NCBI GenBank assembly: GCA_949296115.1
Contig: CASFNR010000016.1
Coordinates: 21,214-85,213 of the forward strand
Origin: an uncultured Eubacteriales bacterium
GTDB lineage: Bacteria; Bacillota; Clostridia; Oscillospirales; Oscillospiraceae
Reading direction: 5' to 3'
Length of the DNA stretch: 64,000 bases
Both the position numbers and the translations under genes were made by a program. This document shows, one piece after another, positions 41,827 through 50,562 of this stretch; the first letter of the stretch is position 1, and every line of letters starts with the position of its first letter. Below the pieces are notes generated by a model. That model did no database searches. It worked only from the letters and a program-made list of their open reading frames with translations, and had not been told where the DNA came from.

Positions 41827-43722
41827 ATGGCAAAGTTTGTACCCCAGTCGGAAATGCCCCTGAGCGACCAGGTGAAGGTCCGCCGGGAGAAGCTGGCTGC
41901 CCTCCAGGCCGAGGGCTTCGACCCCTTCGTCCAGACCCGGTTTGAGGTGACTGCCACCTCCGCCGCCATCAAGAACAATTTCGAGGCCATGGAAGGCCAG
42001 TCCGTCCGGCTGGCCGGACGGCTGATGAGCAAGCGTGGCATGGGAAAGGTGTCCTTCTGCGATCTGCAGGACCGGGACGGTCGGATTCAGCTGTACGTCA
42101 AGTTTGACGAGATGGACGAGGCCGCCTTCCAGCGGTTTAAGAAAAACGACATTGGTGACATTGTGGGCGTAGCCGGCGACGTGTTCAAAACCGAGCGGGG
42201 CGAGATCTCCGTCCGGGTTCACGAGGCTATCCTGCTGAGCAAATCCCTGCTGCCCCTGCCGGAGAAGTTCCACGGCCTGACCAATGTGGAGACCCGGTTC
42301 CGGCAGCGCTATGTGGACCTGATGGTCAACCCCGAGGTCAAGCAGAACTTCGTCATCCGCTCCAGGTTCATCAAGTTCATGCGCAACTACCTGGACAGCC
42401 GGAACTACATTGAGGTGGAGACCCCGGTCCTGAATACCATTGCCGGCGGCGCCGCCGCCCGGCCCTTCATCACCCATCACAACACCCTGGACATTGATAT
42501 GTACATGCGCGGCATGGACCGGGTGTACGAAGTGGGCCGGATTTTCCGGAACGAGGGCATGGACCCCAAGCACAACCCCGAATTCACCACCGTGGAACTG
42601 TATCAGGCCTACGCCGACTTCCACGATATGATGGACATTGCCGAGGGCATCATCTCCGGCGCCGCCAAGGAAATCCTGGGCACCTACGAGGTGGACTGGA
42701 TGGGCGAGCACATCGACCTGACTCCCGGCTGGCGCCGCCTGACTATGGTGGAAGCGGTAAAGGAGTACGCCGGAGTGGACTTTGGCGCCATCACCGACGA
42801 CGCCGAAGCGGTAGCCGCTGCCAAGGCCATTGGCGTGGAACTGGCGGAAGCCGCAGAAAAGACCTGGGGCAACGCCCTGTACGCCTGCTTCGACCAGAAG
42901 GTGGAGGAGCATCTGGTTCAGCCCACCTTCATCACCATGTATCCTGTGGAGGTATCTCCTCTGACCAAGCGTTCCCCCCAGGACCCCCGGCTCACCGAGC
43001 GGTTCGAGCTGTTCGTCTGCCACAGTGAACTGGCCAACGCCTACTCCGAGCTGAACGACCCCATCGACCAGCGCCACCGCTTTGAAAAGCAGGTGGAGCA
43101 GCGGGAGCGGGGCGACGAGGAGACGGAAATGCTGGACGAGGACTTCCTCACCGCCCTGGAATACGGCATGCCCCCCACGGGCGGCATGGGCATGGGCGTG
43201 GACCGGGTGGTGATGCTGCTCACCGGCACCGACACCATCCGGGAGGTCATCCTCTTCCCCACCATGAAGCCCCTGGATACCCCCAAGGCAGAGAAAACCG
43301 AGGAAAAGGCGGAAGCCCCCTGCGTCCCTGCTGTGGAAGAAAAAATCGATTTTTCCAAGGTGGAAATCGAACCGCTGTTCCAGGAGTTTGTGGACTTTGA
43401 GACTTTCTCCAAGTCCGACTTCCGGGCCGTGAAGGTCAAAGAATGCGAAGCCGTGAAGAAGTCCAAGAAACTGCTGAAGTTCGTCCTGGATGACGGCTCC
43501 GGCACGGATCGGGTGATTCTCAGCGGCATCCACGAGTATTACGAACCGGAGCAGCTGGTGGGCAAGACCTGCGTGGCCATCACCAACCTGCCCCCCAGAA
43601 AGATGATGGGCATCGACTCCTGCGGCATGCTGATTTCCGCCGTCCACCACGAGGAAGGAGCAGAGAAGCTCCATCTTCTGATGCTGGACAGCCACATTCC
43701 CGCCGGCGCAAAGATGTACTAA
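41827..43722 (+). CDS. lysS: Lysyl-tRNA synthetase (class II) fused to a C-terminal tRNA-binding domain; internal gap in motif 2 region
   Basis: 631 residues. The N-terminal OB anticodon domain (60-150), class II core (THHNTLDIDMYMR; VYEVGRIFRNEGMDPKHNPEFT; YGMPPTGGMGMGVDRVVMLL) and charged linker (480-510) are followed by an EMAP/MetRS-C-type tRNA-binding domain at about 525-631 (DFRAVKVKECEAVKKSKKLLK). Such fusions occur in some Clostridia. Unexpectedly, YMR (226-228) joins GMDRVYE directly; the near-universal IAPELYLKRL-VG segment (about 13 residues), which contributes to the lysine/ATP site, is absent while the frame is kept. Either the protein is impaired, another lysS exists, or the sequence is in error. 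Confidence 0.93.
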   Translation: MAKFVPQSEMPLSDQVKVRREKLAALQAEGFDPFVQTRFEVTATSAAIKNNFEAMEGQSVRLAGRLMSKRGMGKVSFCDLQDRDGRIQLYVKFDEMDEAAFQRFKKNDIGDIVGVAGDVFKTERGEISVRVHEAILLSKSLLPLPEKFHGLTNVETRFRQRYVDLMVNPEVKQNFVIRSRFIKFMRNYLDSRNYIEVETPVLNTIAGGAAARPFITHHNTLDIDMYMRGMDRVYEVGRIFRNEGMDPKHNPEFTTVELYQAYADFHDMMDIAEGIISGAAKEILGTYEVDWMGEHIDLTPGWRRLTMVEAVKEYAGVDFGAITDDAEAVAAAKAIGVELAEAAEKTWGNALYACFDQKVEEHLVQPTFITMYPVEVSPLTKRSPQDPRLTERFELFVCHSELANAYSELNDPIDQRHRFEKQVEQRERGDEETEMLDEDFLTALEYGMPPTGGMGMGVDRVVMLLTGTDTIREVILFPTMKPLDTPKAEKTEEKAEAPCVPAVEEKIDFSKVEIEPLFQEFVDFETFSKSDFRAVKVKECEAVKKSKKLLKFVLDDGSGTDRVILSGIHEYYEPEQLVGKTCVAITNLPPRKMMGIDSCGMLISAVHHEEGAEKLHLLMLDSHIPAGAKMY

Positions 43723-43759
43723 TAAAGTTGAACTGGTAAAAAAGCGATGTCAAAAAGGA

Positions 43760-43798
43760 AAGCCGTCTGAATTCTGTGAAGAGTTCAGACGGCTTTTT
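43760..43798. terminator. Bidirectional terminator after lysS
   Basis: AAGCCGTCTGAA (43760-43771) pairs with 43784-43795, followed by a T-run to 43798 and flanked on the left by an A-run. It closes greA-lysS and could also end the minus-strand island operon. The 193 bases from here to 43992 hold no recognisable gene. Confidence 0.85.
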
Positions 43799-43991
43799 CA
43801 GGTTTTTGAATTTCGGAAACGACCCCCGCTATCGTCAAAGTGAATACGGGTTTCCTGTTCCATTTTGCTGTTTCGGGTCACCAAAGCCGGAACATTCAGG
43901 CGATTATGAGGCGCAGATAAAAGCAGCGCTTCTGCGAATATCTGCTTTCAAAAGTGCCCCGGCATGAAACGGGCTGCCATCGTGTTCGCGC

Positions 43992-45026
43992 TCATAAATC
44001 GTACAGTGCAGCCTCGTCTTTTTCTCTGTTTGCCGCCAGGAGCAGGGTTTTCCCGGCCATCGACGCCAGACATACGTTGCTGGGCCCCGCACCGGCTTCA
44101 ACACTGCATACATTATAGCCATGGTCAGGATGATACTGCAGCAGGAAAATTTCCTGATCCCCGCCACGGGCGCCAATGGCAAAGCTCGGCACGCCATGGA
44201 CCTTTCCTGCGTAAATCGCATGGGTAAAACCCTGGCGCTTCGGATACTCGTACACAAGCTCCGGCTGCCCACCCACACGCTTATACACCTCAAAACGGTC
44301 TCCGTGGAAGGGCCGGATCAATCCGTACTCCAGCTGCCCATCCCCATCCAAGTCCATGGCACACACATCGCTGGCATCCATGGGCAATACTTTTCGAACG
44401 TCCCAATCAAGGCCCTCGCACTGGGGCGGAGTCACCAGGAACACACCGTCCCGGGTTGCCACGCCAAATTTGCACACACCGTCATCATCAATTCGGTTGA
44501 AGCCGTGATTTTGAAACAGCCCATCCCGCAGCACCGTCAGCTCCGTATGCACGTCTCCGCTCAAATCCTGCGGCAGCTCCCCACAGAGGATTTTCCCCGG
44601 CGTTGACCAATCCGCAGGGTCCTTTTTTCCATTGTGCAGTGTGCAGGCAATCAGGAATCTGCGATTTCCCACACGGGTCACGTCAAAACGGTGCAAATAC
44701 GGTATCCTACAGACACATTTTCTCTGATAACCGCCGTCTTTTCCCTGTATCAGCCAAATGGCGCTGCTCTCGGAATGGACCATGTCGAAGAAGCCCGTTG
44801 AGGCAAAAAAGCTGTCCGGCACATCCTCTACCGGGCAAATGCTCATCGTTCCGCCCAGTTTCTCCTGTTCGTCCCACAAAACCGTTTTGCGGGCGTACGC
44901 GGGCCCGTCGTACACCACCAGCCGGCCATCTCCCTCCCCCGCATAAATCAGCTTCCAGGCATCGCCAGATCTCATGGCGCTGACACTGTAACACATTGGA
45001 ATTGTATCAATTATTCTCTTTTGCAT
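43992..45026 (-). CDS. Uncharacterised FG-GAP/VCBS-like beta-propeller protein
   Basis: A 344-residue protein with no signal peptide. It repeats blade-like units with Asp-rich turns: FDVTRVGNRRFLIACTL, FNRIDDDGVCKFGVATRDG, AMDLDGDGQLEYGLIRPF, HGVPSFAIGARGGDQEI. The calcium-loop-like DLDGDGQLEYG is typical of FG-GAP/VCBS propellers. The ATG at 45026 is chosen among several because AAGGGGG lies about nine bases upstream. It is the last gene of the island's sugar/hydroxy-acid operon. A cytoplasmic propeller might be a lyase, lactonase or scaffold; I cannot assign a function. Confidence 0.7.
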   Translation of the reverse strand: MQKRIIDTIPMCYSVSAMRSGDAWKLIYAGEGDGRLVVYDGPAYARKTVLWDEQEKLGGTMSICPVEDVPDSFFASTGFFDMVHSESSAIWLIQGKDGGYQRKCVCRIPYLHRFDVTRVGNRRFLIACTLHNGKKDPADWSTPGKILCGELPQDLSGDVHTELTVLRDGLFQNHGFNRIDDDGVCKFGVATRDGVFLVTPPQCEGLDWDVRKVLPMDASDVCAMDLDGDGQLEYGLIRPFHGDRFEVYKRVGGQPELVYEYPKRQGFTHAIYAGKVHGVPSFAIGARGGDQEIFLLQYHPDHGYNVCSVEAGAGPSNVCLASMAGKTLLLAANREKDEAALYDL

Positions 45027-45062
45027 CACCATCATCCCCCTTTTCATATTACAAAAGCCGGC

Positions 45063-45827
45063 TCACAGGGAGCCGGCTCCGTCAACAGGAAGGTTGACGC
45101 CATCCAAGAACGCAGCTTCGGCACTGCATACATAAATTACCGCAGCCGCAATTTCCTCCGGCGTTCCCAGACGCCCCATGGGCTGTCTGGACACATAGCG
45201 CTCATAAGCCTTCGCCGGATCTTCTTCCGCATCGATGCGCCCTTGCAGGGACGGAGAAAGCACAGTCCCCGGGCTGACACAGTTCACCCGAACGCCATCC
45301 TTCAGCGAATCCGCCGCCATGGCCCGGGATAAAGCCAGCACCGCCCCCTTGGATGCCGAATAGGCTGCCCGCGCAGCAATCCCCTTGATGGCAACCAAGG
45401 AACTAATATTGGCAATGCACCCTTTCGTCTGCCTCAGATGGGGCATTGCCTCACGGCAGACAAGAAAGACACCGGTCGCATTCACCGCCATGACACGGTT
45501 CCATGTCTCCAGGTCCGTTTCCTCGACACTCCCTCCCGTGACAATTCCGGCACAGTTCACCAGCACGTCCAGTCTCCCAAAGGCAGCCACAGTCTTTTGA
45601 ACCATGTCAGCCACCTGCAGGGGAGACTGTACATCCGCCTGAAGAAACAAGCTTTCCCCGCCCCGGGAACGGATCTCCTCAGCCACCGCTCTGCCCGAAT
45701 CGCTCTTGGAATTCACGCAAACCCGTGCCCCCCTGGCCGCAAAGGCCAGGGCGCAGGCACGGCCGATCCCGGCGCCTGCGCCGGTAATCAGAACGGTTTT
45801 CCCGGAGTAGTCAAACAGGTCCTCCAT
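45063..45827 (-). CDS. Short-chain dehydrogenase/reductase
   Basis: A 254-residue classical SDR: cofactor motif TGAGAGIG (15-22), NCAG, NISSL and the catalytic YSASK, with the C-terminal FLDGVNLPVDGA. The position after the cofactor strand (CVNSKSDSG) suggests NADP or NAD ambiguity. It shares one base with the livF stop and so belongs to the operon. Oxidation of a sugar acid or 2-keto-3-deoxy acid is plausible from context but not shown. Confidence 0.92.
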   Translation of the reverse strand: MEDLFDYSGKTVLITGAGAGIGRACALAFAARGARVCVNSKSDSGRAVAEEIRSRGGESLFLQADVQSPLQVADMVQKTVAAFGRLDVLVNCAGIVTGGSVEETDLETWNRVMAVNATGVFLVCREAMPHLRQTKGCIANISSLVAIKGIAARAAYSASKGAVLALSRAMAADSLKDGVRVNCVSPGTVLSPSLQGRIDAEEDPAKAYERYVSRQPMGRLGTPEEIAAAVIYVCSAEAAFLDGVNLPVDGAGSL

Positions 45828-46549
45828 CAGTCCACACCCATATAGGCCTTCTGAACCTGTTCGTTGTTCATCAGGTTTTCACAGGTATCGCGGAGGATGA
45901 TCTCTCCTGTCTGCATCACATAGCCCCGGTCTGCCGTGTTCAGTGCGATTTTCGAATTCTGTTCCACAAACATAATGGTTGTGCCATCCTCGCGGATCCG
46001 CTTGATGGCCTCAAAAATTTCCTTCACAATGATGGGGGCCAGGCCCAGAGACGGCTCATCCAGCAGCAGGAGCTTCGGCTGGCCAATCATGGCTCTCGCA
46101 ATCGCAAGCATCTGCTGTTCTCCGCCGGACAGGGTTCCACCAAGCTGCGTTTTCCGCTCTTCAAGCCGTGGGAACAGCTTATACATCTTTTGGATGTCCT
46201 CTCTGATCCCCTTCCGGTCCTTGCGCAGATAGGCGCCCGTCTCCATGTTCTCCAAAACCGTCAGCTGGGAGAAAATATGCCGTCCCTCCAGGACCTGGAT
46301 CAATCCCCGTTTGGTGATCTCATAGCCGGGAAGCTTCTGAATCTGCTTGCCGTTGAATTCGATCACGCCAGAGACGCCCGAAGCAGGCGTCAGACCGGAA
46401 ATTGTCTGCATGGTCGTGGTCTTACCAGCGCCGTTGGCGCCGATCAGCGTAATAATCTCGCCCTCCTCAACATACAGGTCAATGCCTTTTACGACCTGAA
46501 TATTTCCGTAGGAATAGCGAAAATCCTTCAGTTCCAGCAGTTTGCTCAC
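45827..46549 (-). CDS. livF: LIV-type ABC transporter ATPase LivF
   Basis: A 240-residue ATPase of the hydrophobic amino acid transporter (HAAT) family: Walker A GANGAGKTT (38-46), LEGRHIFSQLTVLENMETGAY, signature LSGGEQQ and Walker B LLLLDEPSLGLAP. It overlaps livG by four bases. Partner of LivG, LivH, LivM and the binding protein. Confidence 0.94.
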   Translation of the reverse strand: MSKLLELKDFRYSYGNIQVVKGIDLYVEEGEIITLIGANGAGKTTTMQTISGLTPASGVSGVIEFNGKQIQKLPGYEITKRGLIQVLEGRHIFSQLTVLENMETGAYLRKDRKGIREDIQKMYKLFPRLEERKTQLGGTLSGGEQQMLAIARAMIGQPKLLLLDEPSLGLAPIIVKEIFEAIKRIREDGTTIMFVEQNSKIALNTADRGYVMQTGEIILRDTCENLMNNEQVQKAYMGVD

Positions 46550-47307
46550 GTCTCGTCACCTCCCAGGTACGCCGCAATAACCTCGGGGTTCTTCTGAACC
46601 TCTTCCGGAGTTCCCTCGGCAAGCTTCTTGCCGTAGTTCAACACAAAGATGCGGTCGCAGACGCCCATCATCAGCTTCATATCGTGCTCAACAATCAGGA
46701 TTGTGACGCCCCGGTCCAGTATCCTGTGCAGCAGATAGTTCAGTTCAACCTTTTCCGTGGAGTTCATGCCGGCTGCAGGCTCGTCCAGCAGGATCAGCTT
46801 CGGGTCCGATGCCAGGCCGCGGACGATCTCCAGCAGACGCTGCTGACCATAGGACAGAGATCCTGCCTGCTCATTGGCATAGTCCTCCAGCCCGACAAAT
46901 CGCAGCAGATCCATTGCCTTCTCCCGGATTGTCTTCTCCTCCTCCCGCTGCTTTTTTGTATGCAGCGTGCTGGCAAAGAATCCGGATTTCAGCCTGGGGT
47001 GCATGCCAACCATTACGTTCTCCATCACCGTCATTTTCTTGAACAGATTGATGACCTGATAGGTTCTGGCAATACCGGCCTCATTGATCTGATAGGGCTT
47101 CAGCCCGTCGATCCGCTTGCCGTCAAATTTGATTGTGCCGCTGTCCGGCTTGTAGACACCGCTGATCTGGTTGAAAAAGGTGGTCTTGCCGGCGCCGTTG
47201 GGGCCGATAATGCCGTTGATTTTTCCGCCTTCCATGTGCATGGTCACATCATTGGTGGCCTTCAGGCCGCCAAAGCTCAGGCAAAGGTTATCAATTTCCA
47301 GCAGCAT
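46546..47307 (-). CDS. livG: LIV-type ABC transporter ATPase LivG
   Basis: A 253-residue HAAT ATPase: GPNGAGKTTFFNQISG, the LivG-specific GIARTYQVINLFKKMTVMENV and LSYGQQRLLEIVRGLASDPKLILLDEPAAGMN. LivG carries the variant LSYGQ signature, as usual. It overlaps livM by 17 bases. Confidence 0.95.
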   Translation of the reverse strand: MLLEIDNLCLSFGGLKATNDVTMHMEGGKINGIIGPNGAGKTTFFNQISGVYKPDSGTIKFDGKRIDGLKPYQINEAGIARTYQVINLFKKMTVMENVMVGMHPRLKSGFFASTLHTKKQREEEKTIREKAMDLLRFVGLEDYANEQAGSLSYGQQRLLEIVRGLASDPKLILLDEPAAGMNSTEKVELNYLLHRILDRGVTILIVEHDMKLMMGVCDRIFVLNYGKKLAEGTPEEVQKNPEVIAAYLGGDET

Positions 47308-48277
47308 TCTTTACCCCTCCTTTTCTCTTGGTCAGTCGGGCAATCAATTTCTTTCCCTCGCCATAAATACCGCCCGGGAAAGCTACAATCACAATCAGCA
47401 GCAGCGCGCCGTAAATCAGCATCTGATACTGCTCAAACACACGCAGGCACTCGGTCATCACAAACACCGTTACTGCACCCAGAATGGGACCCAGCAGAGA
47501 ACCGGTTCCGCCGAAAAGCATCATCGTCACAAACATGACGCTCTGTTTCTGCGTAAAGGTGTCCGGACCAATGTAGCCAACCAGGTGGGCATACATTGCG
47601 CCGGCAAAGCCCGTATAGAACGCACTGACCGCAAAAGCCATTACTTTGTACTTGGTTACATTGATGCCCATGCCGTTGGCCGCATGAGGATTCTCCCGAA
47701 TGGCAATCCATGCACGGCCAACCTTGGAATGAATCATCAGCTGCTTGGCAATCAAGAATAGCGCAACTGCAACAAGTCCAAAATAATAGAACTTGGTGTT
47801 GGTGTCCAGGGAGAATCCAAACAGGTTAATGGGATCGGTAAACATACCCACAGCATTATTGGTAATGCCGCCGGGAGAGTTCAAGATCAGGGAGTACACA
47901 ATTTCGCCAAACGCAATCGTCGCCAGGGACAGGAAATGGAATACCAGTTTGGAGGCAGGATAGGCAATAATCGCACCAATCACCGTCGCCAGCAGGGTTG
48001 CGATGATCATCGTCAGCAGCACCGGCAAATGGCAATAGGTATGGAGCATAACGGAACCGTAAGCGCCGATGGCGAAGAATGCCGCATGGCCCATGGAAAT
48101 CTGGCCGCAATAGCCGAAATCAACATCCAGACCGGACACTGCAATGATGTACAGGAACGAGAAGCAGCAAACCAGGATGCCATAGCTGAACCCCACTGCG
48201 GTAAGCAGAACGGGAAGCAGCAGCAGCACTGCCAGAATCACAATGTTCTTTACAGATAAGTTCTTTCTTAGATTCAT
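47291..48277 (-). CDS. livM: LIV-type ABC transporter permease LivM
   Basis: A 328-residue permease with about nine hydrophobic segments and typical LivM motifs: GYCGQISMGHAAFFAIGAY, GRAWIAIRENPHAANGMGIN (EAA-like loop contacting the ATPase) and GGTGSLLGPILGA. It pairs with LivH. Confidence 0.94.
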   Translation of the reverse strand: MNLRKNLSVKNIVILAVLLLLPVLLTAVGFSYGILVCCFSFLYIIAVSGLDVDFGYCGQISMGHAAFFAIGAYGSVMLHTYCHLPVLLTMIIATLLATVIGAIIAYPASKLVFHFLSLATIAFGEIVYSLILNSPGGITNNAVGMFTDPINLFGFSLDTNTKFYYFGLVAVALFLIAKQLMIHSKVGRAWIAIRENPHAANGMGINVTKYKVMAFAVSAFYTGFAGAMYAHLVGYIGPDTFTQKQSVMFVTMMLFGGTGSLLGPILGAVTVFVMTECLRVFEQYQMLIYGALLLIVIVAFPGGIYGEGKKLIARLTKRKGGVKNAAGN

Positions 48278-48287
48278 GGGTTGCCTC

Positions 48288-49160
48288 CTATTCCGAGATC
48301 GCGCGCTCGTTGAAGATGCCGGTAGGCTTTACGAACAGGAACAGCAGCAGCAGCGCATAAGCAATCATATCCTTGTAGGTGGAGGACAGATAGCCCGCCA
48401 CGAAGGTCTCGGTGACGCCCAGCAGAATGCCGCCCACGATTGCACCGATCAGGTTGCCGTAGCCGCCCATAATGGCACCCGCAAACCCCTTTCGGCCGAT
48501 GGTGCTGCCAAGCATGATAAACACACCATAGATGGGGCCCAGCAGAATGCCAGCCAGAGCCGCCATACCGGCGGCAATGCCCCAGGAAATGCCTGTACTG
48601 AGGGAAGTATTGATGCCGCAGGCCTGCGCTGCCTTCGCATCCATTGCGGAAGCACGCATAGCCGTGCCAAACCGGGTATGCTTCATAAAAATCTGCAGTC
48701 CGGCCATACACAGGAAGGACATGAAAATGCAGAATACAGATTCCGTCTGAATAGATACGCCTGCGATTTTAATAGAAGAAACCGAAAAAATCTGAGGATA
48801 GCTCAGCATCTTTGTACTCCAAATGCCCTGAATGGAATTCTGGAGAATATACTGAACCGCAATCGTTGCAAGCACAACATAAATTGCCAGCACATTTTTC
48901 TTCAGGAGCTTACCAATTACAAAGTGCTCCATCGCCATACCGAATAGGAACGCCACAAGCACGGTCAGGATCAGCGAAACAAGATAAGGCAGCTTCAGCA
49001 GGGAAAAGAAGGTATAACCCAGAAATGCTCCCAGCGTCAGTACGTCGCCCTGAACAAAGTTCATCAGGCCGGATGACTTGTAAATCAGACTGTAGCCCAG
49101 TGCGATCAAGCCATAGACACAGCCCAAAACAAAGCCCGAGATCAATATCTGCAAAAACAC
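48288..49160 (-). CDS. livH: LIV-type ABC transporter permease LivH
   Basis: A 290-residue permease with about eight hydrophobic segments. GLIALGYSLIYKSSGLMNFVQGD, GTAMRASAMDAKAAQACGIN and GGYGNLIGAIVGGILLG are LivH landmarks. Located downstream of the binding-protein gene and separated from it by a hairpin. Confidence 0.94.
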   Translation of the reverse strand: MFLQILISGFVLGCVYGLIALGYSLIYKSSGLMNFVQGDVLTLGAFLGYTFFSLLKLPYLVSLILTVLVAFLFGMAMEHFVIGKLLKKNVLAIYVVLATIAVQYILQNSIQGIWSTKMLSYPQIFSVSSIKIAGVSIQTESVFCIFMSFLCMAGLQIFMKHTRFGTAMRASAMDAKAAQACGINTSLSTGISWGIAAGMAALAGILLGPIYGVFIMLGSTIGRKGFAGAIMGGYGNLIGAIVGGILLGVTETFVAGYLSSTYKDMIAYALLLLFLFVKPTGIFNERAISE

Positions 49161-49219
49161 GGAATCGGTTCTCCTCTCATGATAAAAGTAAAAAGGAACG
49201 ATTTATGAAAAATTTCTTT

Positions 49220-49250
49220 TCTCTCCGGGAGGTGCTGCCTCCCGGAGAGA
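49220..49250 (-). terminator. Attenuating hairpin between livK and livH
   Basis: TCTCTCCGGGAGG (49220-49232) pairs perfectly with 49238-49250, and on the minus strand AAAAGAAATTTTT follows. A partial terminator here would give more binding protein than permease, a common pattern in ABC operons. Confidence 0.7.
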
Positions 49251-49272
49251 ATGTGCGCCGGAACCGATCCGA

Positions 49273-50529
49273 TCAGTTCAGGCCGGAAGCCTCCATAACG
49301 GCCTGGTATCCGTCAGTGCCTTCCCAGGTATTCCAGGTCATGTACTTCTCGTCATCGATGACAAAGATGTTGAACTCATGCAGGCCTTCGCCGTCGCCCT
49401 TGGTAAAGTCCTGCTCACCAGCCAGGGTCTGAACACCAGACAGCGTACCAACCGCCTTGGCAACAGCCTCGCCGTCATTGGAGCCGGCAGCTTCGCAGGC
49501 AGCCTTCAGAACCAGCATGGAGTCATAAGCACGGTAAGCGCAGTCAGAGACGGGCAGGGTGCCATACTCTGCCTCATAGGCAGTCAGGAATTCCTTGATG
49601 AAGGGATCATCGCATTCATCCACGGAGGAGTAGGTCAGGTACGGATACGCAAAGGCAATGCCGTTGGAAGCAGCGCCTGCCACATTCAAAGCATCAACCT
49701 GGTACAGATCCTTGGTGAAGCACAGGCCGTTGTAGCCGAACTGGCGCAGCTGCTTTGCAATCAGGGGCTGGGTGGGACCAAAGGTGGAGATAAACACAAC
49801 CTGCGGATTGGAATTGATGATCTTGGCGACCTGGCCGGAGAAATCGGTGTTGCCTTCCGCATAGCTTTCGCTGGTGGTGATCTCAATTCCGGCCTCCTTG
49901 CACAGTTCCGTGAAGGTGTTTACGCCGGCTACAGCGGCATCATCCTGACCTGCAAAGATCGCAGCCTTTGTGATGCCAAGATCCTTCAGCTTATTTACAA
50001 CCAGAGGCAGTGCGAAGTCATTGTTCTGGCAGGCACGGAAGACATACTCCCAGCCTTCCGCCATCCACGTGGGAGAGGTGCCGGTGCCGAAGGTAGGAAT
50101 CTTGGCATCGTTATAAATCTTGCCGGAGGACAGCACGCAGCTGGAAATGCAGGAACCGATGATGGCCTGAACGCCGTCAGCCTGAACCATTCTGGTTGCC
50201 AGCTTCACCGCTTCTTCGGGCAAGCCCTGATCGTCATAGGACAGGACCTGAACCTGTTTGCCGTTGATGCCGCCGTTTTCGTTAAACTGCTTTGCAGCAA
50301 GTTTCACGGCATTCAGCGCGCATTCGCCGGGCTGCGCATTGGTTCCGGTCAGGGGCTGGGGGCAGCCGATGATGAAGGTGTCTCCAGTATCAGCTGCAGC
50401 GGACTGCTGGGTGTTTTGAGTGTCCTGGGTGTTCTGGGTGCTCTGGTTATCAGAGCCGGTGGTTCCGCCGCAGGCAGCCAGACTGACTGCCAAGCACAGA
50501 ACGAGTACAACTGCTAAGATTTTTTTCAT
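49273..50529 (-). CDS. livK: LIV-type substrate-binding lipoprotein
   Basis: A 418-residue type I periplasmic-binding protein. Signal peptide with lipobox LAAC (Cys20), an Asn/Gln/Thr linker to about 50, then FIIGCPQPLTGTNAQPGECALNAVKLA. The family includes binders of branched-chain amino acids, amides, urea, aromatic acids and others. Because it is embedded among sugar/hydroxy-acid genes, an organic acid is a reasonable ligand; this is inference. Confidence 0.92.
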   Translation of the reverse strand: MKKILAVVLVLCLAVSLAACGGTTGSDNQSTQNTQDTQNTQQSAAADTGDTFIIGCPQPLTGTNAQPGECALNAVKLAAKQFNENGGINGKQVQVLSYDDQGLPEEAVKLATRMVQADGVQAIIGSCISSCVLSSGKIYNDAKIPTFGTGTSPTWMAEGWEYVFRACQNNDFALPLVVNKLKDLGITKAAIFAGQDDAAVAGVNTFTELCKEAGIEITTSESYAEGNTDFSGQVAKIINSNPQVVFISTFGPTQPLIAKQLRQFGYNGLCFTKDLYQVDALNVAGAASNGIAFAYPYLTYSSVDECDDPFIKEFLTAYEAEYGTLPVSDCAYRAYDSMLVLKAACEAAGSNDGEAVAKAVGTLSGVQTLAGEQDFTKGDGEGLHEFNIFVIDDEKYMTWNTWEGTDGYQAVMEASGLN

Positions 50530-50562
50530 AATTCTGCTCCTTTTTTATATTGGTACCTCTGA

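Noticed and set aside
41371-43695. 774-codon minus-strand open frame opposite greA-lysS
   Set aside because: Shadow of greA and lysS, with the same His/Gly/Val-rich artefactual composition.
43799-43991. Possible gene in the gap after lysS
   Set aside because: The only open frame is short, crosses the terminator and has no ribosome binding site.
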